This document shows, piece after piece, positions 7,612-12,982 of a DNA stretch of 12,982 nt; position 1 is the first letter of the stretch; every line of letters starts with the position of its first letter. A program made the translations under genes and the position numbers. Source of the DNA: an uncultured Spongiibacteraceae bacterium. Its GTDB lineage: Bacteria > Pseudomonadota > Gammaproteobacteria > Pseudomonadales > CAMLJR01. The notes beneath the pieces were generated by a model. It saw nothing but the letters and a program-made list of their open reading frames with translations. It was not told the origin of the DNA and made no database searches. The stretch lies in assembly GCA_946480345.1 (NCBI GenBank), contig CAMLJR010000077.1, positions 1 through 12,982 on the forward strand, read 5' to 3'.

Positions 7612-8949
7612 ATGACGCAAGCCACCGACAATCAGCCCCGCTTGTTACCCACCATGGGCGCCGGCATGCTGGCGTTGTACGGACTCGGCTCGATGCTCGG
7701 CGCCGGCATCTATGGTCTGGTCGGCAAGGCCGCAGGCTTGCTTGGCGGCATGGTGTGGGCATCGTTTCTGGTTGCGATGGCGGCCGCATTGTTGACCGGC
7801 TTGTCGTATGCCGCGCTCGGCTCGCGCTACCCGCGCGCGGGCGGCGCCGCCTATATCATCCAGCGCGCATTTGGTCGCCGCTGGCTCGCGTATGCCGCCG
7901 GGTTGTGTGTGGTCGCCTCGGGCATGACATCGATGGCGACCGGTTCGCGCATCGTCGCCGCCAATGTGCAGACGCTGTTCGGGCTGGAAGCACTGCCGCT
8001 GACGCTGATCGCCATTGCTTATCTCGCCTTGCTGTGCGCGCTGGTATGGCGCGGGCTGCGCGAATCGCTGTGGCTCAATGCGCTCTGCACGCTGGTGGAA
8101 GCTGGCGGTCTGATTCTGGTCGTCGTCGTTGGCTCCCGCTTTTGGGGGCAAGCCGATCTGCTGGTTTTACCCACCGAACAGGACTGGGCCGCCACGGGTC
8201 TGCTACTGACGCAAAGCGCGGTGCTGACGTTCTTCGCGTTCATCGGCTTCGAGGACACGCTCAATGTGTCGGAGGAAGTAAAAAATCCGGCGCGGAATGT
8301 GCCGCTCGGATTGATCGGCGCGATGCTCGGCGCCACGGTGCTGTATCTGTTGATCGCGATCACGGCGGTATCGGTGGTGCCGTGGCAGACATTAGCCGCC
8401 GCGCCCGCTCCGCTCGGCGCAGTGATGGAACGCGCCGCGCCCTGGCTACCGGCCGTCGTCTACACCGTCGTGACGATATTTGCGGTAGCGAATACGGCGC
8501 TGATCAACTTTGTCATGGCCTCCCGTCTGCTGTTCGGCATGGCGCGTCAGGGTTTGCTGCCGAAACGGCTCGCCAGTATTCACCCGACGCGCAATACGCC
8601 CCACATCGCCGCCGTTGCAATCTTTATCGCCGTATCACTGCTGCTGATGGTTGGCGATGTCAGTCAGCTTGCCGCCGCCACGGTGATTCTGCTGCTTGCG
8701 GTGTTCACGCTGATGAATGCTGCGCAGATCGTGCTGACGCGGCGCGCCGGCGAACCACAGGCGTCGATCCGCGTACCGATGATCGTGCCGTTACTGGGCG
8801 GATCGATTTGCGCGGCGCTACTCATCGTGCGCGCGGCGACCGGTGAAATCGTGGCGCCGCTGATCGCGGGAGCGCTGGCAGTCGGTGTGGGGATCTTGTA
8901 CCTGGCGACACGACACAATCATCGCCCGGACGAAACCGCGCCGGTATAG
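7612..8949 (+). CDS. APC-superfamily amino acid permease
   Basis: A 445-residue inner-membrane protein with about 12 hydrophobic helices. GLGSMLGAGIYGLVG (24-38) is the broken first helix that binds the amino group of the substrate in APC transporters. FFAFIGFEDTLNVSEE followed by VKNPARNVP (207-231) is the sixth helix and following loop, highly characteristic of the family. SRYPRAGGAAYI sits in the loop before helix 3, and the ASRLLFGMARQGLLP loop follows helix 8. The likely role is uptake or exchange of an amino acid or related amine, probably with a proton; the substrate cannot be read from the sequence. It starts 40 bases after the peptide transporter operon on the same strand and may be co-transcribed. 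Composition differs from the operon: bases 8041-8100 hold 39 G/C of 60 against 24 of 60 at 4561-4620, so a separate origin is possible. It ends convergent with the PepSY gene. Confidence 0.88.
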   Translation: MTQATDNQPRLLPTMGAGMLALYGLGSMLGAGIYGLVGKAAGLLGGMVWASFLVAMAAALLTGLSYAALGSRYPRAGGAAYIIQRAFGRRWLAYAAGLCVVASGMTSMATGSRIVAANVQTLFGLEALPLTLIAIAYLALLCALVWRGLRESLWLNALCTLVEAGGLILVVVVGSRFWGQADLLVLPTEQDWAATGLLLTQSAVLTFFAFIGFEDTLNVSEEVKNPARNVPLGLIGAMLGATVLYLLIAITAVSVVPWQTLAAAPAPLGAVMERAAPWLPAVVYTVVTIFAVANTALINFVMASRLLFGMARQGLLPKRLASIHPTRNTPHIAAVAIFIAVSLLLMVGDVSQLAAATVILLLAVFTLMNAAQIVLTRRAGEPQASIRVPMIVPLLGGSICAALLIVRAATGEIVAPLIAGALAVGVGILYLATRHNHRPDETAPV

Positions 8950-8951
8950 AA

Positions 8952-8973
8952 CGTCAGCCGTTGCGGCATGACG
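8952..8973. terminator. Hairpin between convergent genes, possible terminator
   Basis: CGTCAGCCG (8952-8960) can pair with CGGC-A-TGACG (8964-8973) around a TTG loop, giving a 9-bp stem with one bulged A. It lies 3 bases after the permease stop, in the 71-base gap before the end of the convergent PepSY gene. Neither side has a T-run, so it is not a canonical intrinsic terminator. Nothing else stands out in 8950-9020. Confidence 0.3.
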
Positions 8974-9020
8974 CAATCATCAGCACGACCACAGCCATCG
9001 ATGCTCGACGGATGCCACGT

Positions 9021-10457
9021 TTATTCCTGTGTCGGACGGCGCCGCGCGAAGAATAAAAACAAACCGAGTAAAGCAACGACGATGCAGCCCAATGCTGCAA
9101 TCATCAAAAACGCATCGCGCCAATTTTTGTAAGCGTCGCCGATAAAGCGCGCCTTATGCAGCAACGAAAATACTTCCCCTTCCAATGCCGCCGCCGGATC
9201 GACGCGCGCCGCTAATGCGCCGCTGCGCGTCTCGACATACCAGCGCGTCGGTGCGTCGGCAAATTGCGCACGCCACACCGGCAATCGCTTATTCACGAAG
9301 CCGTATTCGCCACCGAATTTCGTTACCGTTTCGAGCACGACGATATCCGCCTCACTTTGCGAATAATGCCGCGCCAATTGTTCGGCCAATCTACGATCGG
9401 CATTCGCGATCGGCTCGCCGCTGCGCGTATCGAAACATTCCGACAAATTCATCTGCGCGCTGGCGCTCGAAGAGTTCGCTACGTGCATTGGATGATGCGC
9501 GTGTTCATCGCCATTCGCTTTTGCTGGCATCGCGTTGGCCGCCCAATAGCAAATACCCTGCTGCGTGCGCGCCAATGTAAACGCCCGCTGTATAACCGCA
9601 TCGCCTAGCTCGTCGGTACGAAATGTATTAACTGGCGCCGCAACCGGTTCAGCTTCGTTTTGCGATTGCAGCAAATGCCACGCACCGCTGATCGTGAAAC
9701 TGAACATGACGATCGCGACAGCCAACGACAAACGTCGATGCCAGCGTCGAGCCGGTAAATCGCGCAAGCGTAGAGCAGCACGTTTCATGCGCGCGTACAT
9801 CACGACACCGAACACCGCTGTCGCAAACGTCGCGGCCAACAGTACGAGCATGACCGCGATCCGCAGGGCATTGCGCTCATGCAGAAATTCAAAATTGTGC
9901 AGCGTGCGAAAATAAATCTGAAAAATACGCTTGGGCCGATCCGATAATGTCACCAGCCGATTGCCGGCTGTATCGACGTACACGCGCATTGCGTCGTCAC
10001 GTGCAAAATCGATGCGCCATGCCGGCAGAATACGATTGATAAAAACATAATCGTCATCGAAGGCATCGATGCGCGCGGCATGGGTGATGACGCCGTTAGT
10101 GTAGGCGAGAAAATATCTGGCCAGGGATTCGGCATGCAGCACTTCGCCGTTTTCGATTGGCGCGCCACTATCGACACGAAAATACCGCACGCCCTCACGC
10201 GTCTGCACGCGGTACGCGGCGATATTCGCCAGCTGCGCCACCGTCGCACCGGAAATTTCATCGATGCTATTTTGCTGCAGCACATTGCGCAGCGAGAGCA
10301 CATGCTGCGGCCATTCGATAGCTGGCGGCTGCATTTGCGCAGCGCGCGGCTGTAACGCACTCATGACCGGATGCAGAATTCCGGAACCCGCGAACATCAG
10401 TACGGCAACACACGCGATGATCCCGAGCCAGCGATGCAAAAATGTAATTTTACGCAT
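9021..10457 (-). CDS. PepSY-associated transmembrane protein, probable haem-containing metal/siderophore reductase
   Basis: A 478-residue inner-membrane protein with four hydrophobic helices at about 11-33, 200-222, 243-264 and 448-470, and two periplasmic domains of roughly 165 and 185 residues. It belongs by eye to the PepSY-associated TM family (PiuB, FpvG, FoxB), whose studied members reduce ferric siderophores using haem held by membrane histidines. The two halves are repeats: HRW..MFAGSGILH (8-29) matches HRR..MFSFTISGAWH (240-261), NRILPAWR (141-148) matches NKRLPVWR (389-396), and FRTLH (183-187) matches FSLLH (430-434). His8, 29 and 187 thus pair with His240, 261 and 434 as possible haem ligands. 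A HAHHPMH cluster (319-325) in the second periplasmic domain could bind metal. The ATG at 10457 is chosen because it lies 4 bases after the receptor stop and aligns with the family start; a TTG at 10490 would overlap the receptor. Co-transcribed with the receptor; the electron donor is unknown. Confidence 0.8.
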   Translation of the reverse strand: MRKITFLHRWLGIIACVAVLMFAGSGILHPVMSALQPRAAQMQPPAIEWPQHVLSLRNVLQQNSIDEISGATVAQLANIAAYRVQTREGVRYFRVDSGAPIENGEVLHAESLARYFLAYTNGVITHAARIDAFDDDYVFINRILPAWRIDFARDDAMRVYVDTAGNRLVTLSDRPKRIFQIYFRTLHNFEFLHERNALRIAVMLVLLAATFATAVFGVVMYARMKRAALRLRDLPARRWHRRLSLAVAIVMFSFTISGAWHLLQSQNEAEPVAAPVNTFRTDELGDAVIQRAFTLARTQQGICYWAANAMPAKANGDEHAHHPMHVANSSSASAQMNLSECFDTRSGEPIANADRRLAEQLARHYSQSEADIVVLETVTKFGGEYGFVNKRLPVWRAQFADAPTRWYVETRSGALAARVDPAAALEGEVFSLLHKARFIGDAYKNWRDAFLMIAALGCIVVALLGLFLFFARRRPTQE

Positions 10458-10461
10458 CGTG

Positions 10462-12600
10462 CTATTCGCCAATTTTATATTCGATGCCAACCGCTACCGT
10501 GCGTGGATTTCCGGGCGAATAACTGTTTTGCGTGTTGGGCGAATAGGCGCCTACGCCGCTATAACTCGATGTCGCGGTTTCAGCGTATTCGCGATTGCCG
10601 AGATTCGTTCCCTTCAGCCAAACCCGCCATTGCGTCATCGCATACGCGAGCCGCAGATTGAACAAATTGAAACCGCCGTATTGCACGCTATTCGCGTTAT
10701 TCATTTCGTATTCGCCGAGATATTGCCATTCCAGCTCGGCGCTGAAACCCGCCAGCATTTGCGGCATCCAGCGTAGCGTTGTGTTACCGATCCAATTCGG
10801 TCCGCCGGGAATTTCATTGCCGGAATAATCGAGCGTGGAGCTGACACGATATTGACGATAATCATGTTCGCTATACGCGGCGGCGACACTCGTCTCCCAT
10901 TCAGGCGCAATACGCCAGCTTGCGCCCAACTCGATACCGCGATGCCGTGTCTTGCCCGCATTGCGCGGCTCGCTAACGCCGGGCGAAGTGGAATAATTCA
11001 CCACCTCGTCGTCGCCGGCTAATTGATACATCGCCGTTTCGATCTGCAATCGACCATCGAGTATCAACGCGCGCCAACCGATTTCGTTATTGACGAAAAC
11101 ACTCTCTACTAGATTGGGCGTAATCAATGAGCCATATAACGCGCTCACTTCGGGCGGTACGAATCCTTGCGCATGATTGAAGTAAATACTGTGCTGCGCC
11201 GACAGCGACCAGATGGCGCCAAATTTCGGGCTGAAATGATTGAAGTCGCGCGCTTCCGATGGCGCACCCGTGCTAGCACTCGGTACGAAATGATTGGTGT
11301 AGTCGTACCGCGTTTTATCGTAACGACCGCCGAACACCAACCGCAGATCGCGCAGCGGGCTCATTTCATACTGCGCATACGCCGCACGGTTTTTCAGTTT
11401 CACGTTGTAATCGCGACGATGCGATAAAAAGCTGTCGCTCAGATACTCACCAGTCGCAGAATCTTGCAGCACAAGCGTGTTGTCTTCGGTGTAATCGTTG
11501 TCGGTATTGTCGAGACTAACACCTGCGATTAGACGACTGTCGAGCCACGCGAAATCGAATTGCTGACGTATATCGGTGCCGAGCGAAATGAAATCGTTGT
11601 CGTTTGGCCGGCCGCTCAATTGCGCGCCGATAATCGGAAATGTGCGTGTGCCAATGCTGTAACTCGGATTCTGTTCGGTGCTGTTGTTACGCGCATACAG
11701 CGTCAGCGTGGTCGCGCCAATATCGAACCAATCGCCATCGACAACGACACTGGCACGATCCGCCGTCACTTTGCGATAGGTGAATGTGTTGTAGCTCTTG
11801 CCCGGATCGTCGTCGAAATCCTCTTCGAACAATGAACCCGGCATGTCGGTATCAAGATGATTATGCGTTGCAACGGTCTTTATTTTCGTATCGTCGCGCG
11901 GCTGCCAATCGATACGCACGGTCAGCGATTCTTTTTTCGCATCGTTGTATTCCTGCCAGCCGCCATTGCGTTGCGACACATAACCCGACACACGCCCGCC
12001 AATATTGCCGTTACTGTCGGACACATTGAAATCGGTGCGCCAATAACCCTGATCGGACCCCTGCGCGCCGATCTTTGCCGAAAATTCGCGGCTGGGTGCA
12101 TCGGTCAAAAAATTCACGGTGCCGCCGACACTGTTACTGCCATACAACGACGATGCCGGACCTTTGAGAATCTCGATGCGCGAAATACCGTCGAGGTTTA
12201 CCTCGTACAGCGAATTGTGATTGAACAACCCGGTCGGCCGCAGTGGAATGCCATCCTCCATGTACAGATAGACGGCCTGCGTGGTCATCGGCTGACGGAT
12301 GCTCATGCTGTGCTGCTCGTTGCCGAGATCGGTCATGTGCACGCCGGGAATCGTATTCAGCACTTCGCCGGTAAAGGCCGGCGCTTTATCGTCGATAGCA
12401 CTGCGCCCCACCTGCGAAATCGACACCGGCGTTTGATTCAGCGGTGTTTCGGCACGGCTTGCGGACACAACGATCGAATCGATACGGTAATTCGCGCTCA
12501 ATAAATACGCATCGGGAGATTCCGCCAGCGCGGGCAGTGCCACCCACAAAATACCGATGCCGCGCGTTATCGCTCTGTGCACAATCCACTCATCCACCAT
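10462..12600 (-). CDS. TonB-dependent outer-membrane receptor
   Basis: A 712-residue outer-membrane receptor. A hydrophobic signal segment (GIGILWVALPALA, 14-26) ends at a plausible cleavage site before Glu27. DSIVVSA (41-47) fits a TonB box. The plug spans about 50-165: PVSISQV, VLNTIPGVHM, YLYMEDGIPLRPTG (111-124) and IEILKGPASSLYGSNSVGG (142-160) are standard for the family. The rest, to 712, alternates in the manner of a 22-strand barrel. The substrate cannot be named. The adjacent PepSY membrane protein suggests a metal chelate such as a ferric siderophore; copper is an alternative. The last residues, EYKIGE, do not end in the aromatic residue usual for outer-membrane proteins. The ATG at 12600 has no clear Shine-Dalgarno; a GTG at 12582 would give a more compact signal peptide and cannot be excluded. 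It is first in a two-gene unit. Confidence 0.9.
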   Translation of the reverse strand: MVDEWIVHRAITRGIGILWVALPALAESPDAYLLSANYRIDSIVVSASRAETPLNQTPVSISQVGRSAIDDKAPAFTGEVLNTIPGVHMTDLGNEQHSMSIRQPMTTQAVYLYMEDGIPLRPTGLFNHNSLYEVNLDGISRIEILKGPASSLYGSNSVGGTVNFLTDAPSREFSAKIGAQGSDQGYWRTDFNVSDSNGNIGGRVSGYVSQRNGGWQEYNDAKKESLTVRIDWQPRDDTKIKTVATHNHLDTDMPGSLFEEDFDDDPGKSYNTFTYRKVTADRASVVVDGDWFDIGATTLTLYARNNSTEQNPSYSIGTRTFPIIGAQLSGRPNDNDFISLGTDIRQQFDFAWLDSRLIAGVSLDNTDNDYTEDNTLVLQDSATGEYLSDSFLSHRRDYNVKLKNRAAYAQYEMSPLRDLRLVFGGRYDKTRYDYTNHFVPSASTGAPSEARDFNHFSPKFGAIWSLSAQHSIYFNHAQGFVPPEVSALYGSLITPNLVESVFVNNEIGWRALILDGRLQIETAMYQLAGDDEVVNYSTSPGVSEPRNAGKTRHRGIELGASWRIAPEWETSVAAAYSEHDYRQYRVSSTLDYSGNEIPGGPNWIGNTTLRWMPQMLAGFSAELEWQYLGEYEMNNANSVQYGGFNLFNLRLAYAMTQWRVWLKGTNLGNREYAETATSSYSGVGAYSPNTQNSYSPGNPRTVAVGIEYKIGE

Positions 12601-12614
12601 TTAATGTGGACGGC

Positions 12615-12620
12615 ATAGTA
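12615..12620 (-). promoter_or_regulatory. Possible -10 box of the receptor promoter
   Basis: The bottom strand reads TACTAT, four of six matches to TATAAT, about 15 bases before the receptor ATG. No good -35 is found 16-18 bases upstream (the best is TTCCGG at 12643-12638). A TTGACT on the bottom strand at 12665-12660 is a good -35 word but lacks a -10 at the right distance. The assignment is weak. Confidence 0.25.
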
Positions 12621-12643
12621 AAGAGCCAGGCGCGCGGCCGGAA

Positions 12644-12660
12644 TGCGACATGATGTCGCA
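12644..12660. promoter_or_regulatory. Perfect 17-bp palindrome, candidate operator
   Basis: TGCGACATGATGTCGCA is an inverted repeat of two exact 8-base arms around one central base. It lies in the 108-base gap between the receptor gene and rlmG and overlaps the -35 position expected for the TATAAT at 12673-12678. Its centre is about 50 bases before the receptor start. The symmetry and position fit a binding site for a dimeric repressor, and metal-responsive regulation of the receptor would make sense. The half-site was not recognised as a known Fur, Zur or other box. It could also form a hairpin, but the loop would be too small for a full stem and no T-run follows. Confidence 0.6.
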
Positions 12661-12672
12661 GTCAAACCGCAC

Positions 12673-12678
12673 TATAAT
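12673..12678 (+). promoter_or_regulatory. -10 box (TATAAT) of the rlmG promoter
   Basis: A consensus TATAAT is followed by the rlmG ATG 30 bases downstream, giving a leader of about 24 bases. The matching -35 with a 17-base gap is ATGATG at 12650-12655, only three of six consensus bases and inside the palindrome, so a factor bound there would compete with RNA polymerase. Confidence 0.55.
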
Positions 12679-12708
12679 CGCCGCCTTCCCGAACCCAGAA
12701 AGACTCCG

Positions 12709-12982
12709 ATGAATCACAGCAAATTCGGCGAATTTGACCTGCAACGCCGCCCGCCTACGCCCGGTTTGCCGCTGCAAGCGTGGGATGCCGCCGATGAGTA
12801 TTTGCTCGATGTGATCGCGGAGGCCGATCTGCACAATAAGCGCGTGCTAATCCTCAACGATCAATTCGGCGCACTCGCAATCGCGTTACACGAAACGCAG
12901 CCCATCAGCTGGAGCGATTCGTACACCGCGCACCTCGCACTGCAAGAAAATCGACAACGTAATCGCATCGATAGCCCTGTCA
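12709..12982 (+). CDS. rlmG: 23S rRNA (guanine-N2)-methyltransferase RlmG, N-terminal part (cut by window edge)
   Basis: The frame from the ATG at 12709 is open to the window end and gives 91 residues, about a quarter of the usual 378. The stretch LPLQAWDAADEYLLD (20-34) followed by RVLILNDQFGALAIAL (45-60) and WSDSY (67-71) matches the N-terminal domain of E. coli RlmG (LQAWEAADEYLL, VLILNDAFGAL, GDSY). RlmG adds a methyl group to N2 of G1835 of 23S rRNA using S-adenosylmethionine. The catalytic C-terminal domain with its Asn-Pro-Pro motif is not in view. An AGAAAG at 12697-12702 may serve as a weak ribosome binding site. The gene is divergent from the TonB receptor. Confidence 0.88.
   Translation, partial: MNHSKFGEFDLQRRPPTPGLPLQAWDAADEYLLDVIAEADLHNKRVLILNDQFGALAIALHETQPISWSDSYTAHLALQENRQRNRIDSPV

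Noticed and set aside
7755..8846. 363-codon open frame on the + strand inside the permease gene
   Set aside because: It lies wholly within the APC permease in another frame, is Arg-rich and has no recognisable motif. G+C-rich coding DNA produces such shadows.
8952..8973. REP-type dispersed palindromic element
   Set aside because: Only one copy is seen in the window and the stem is short and bulged; reported only as a weak possible terminator.
11857..12504. 215-codon open frame on the + strand opposite the receptor gene
   Set aside because: It is antisense to a well-supported TonB receptor, with no domain, no ribosome binding site and composition explained by the receptor codons.

Overview
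The window looks like chromosomal DNA of a gammaproteobacterium. The evidence is an rlmG start at the right edge, a peptide-uptake operon of the YejABEF/NppABCD type, a HDOD-GAF regulator and a TonB receptor paired with a PepSY membrane protein. A LysM-protein gene (possibly mltD) next to a Yej/Npp operon recalls the Pseudomonas arrangement of mltD beside nppA1A2BCD, so Pseudomonadales or a Cellvibrio-like lineage is plausible, but the sequence alone does not fix the order.

Layout. (1) 1-57, + strand: the last 18 codons of a LysM-type gene. They run into a roughly 17-bp tandem array (43-140) that carries the gene's own stop codon. (2) 175-1620, - strand: a HDOD-GAF signalling protein, convergent with the LysM gene and divergent from the next operon. 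(3) 1743-7571, + strand: five tightly coupled genes for a peptide ABC importer, namely two permeases (YejB- and YejE-like), a periplasmic binding protein (YejA-like) and two separate ATPases. Gene junctions are a 2-base gap or overlaps of 4 to 8 bases, which indicates one operon. (4) 7612-8949, + strand: an APC-family amino acid permease, 40 bases downstream with its own ribosome binding site and a visibly higher G+C content. (5) 10457-9021 and 12600-10462, - strand: a TonB-dependent outer-membrane receptor followed 4 bases later by a four-helix PepSY membrane protein that is an internal duplication with matching histidines in both halves. (6) 12601-12708: a divergent control region with a perfect 17-bp palindrome and a TATAAT box. 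(7) 12709 to the edge, + strand: the N-terminal quarter of RlmG.

How the genes work together. The YejB/E/A permease and binding protein with two ATPases should import oligopeptides or peptide-like compounds across the inner membrane, and the APC permease could handle free amino acids. The receptor and PepSY pair looks like a metal-chelate module: the receptor imports a ligand across the outer membrane, and the PepSY protein probably passes electrons through bound haem to reduce the metal on the periplasmic side. This last role is inferred from the family and the histidine pattern.

No RNA genes, insertion sequences, CRISPR arrays or prophage genes were seen. No gene-free stretch exceeds 300 bases. 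The points most worth a second look are the duplicated PepSY protein, the palindrome between receptor and rlmG, the gene-end tandem array, and the unusual order and unfused ATPases of the Yej-like operon.
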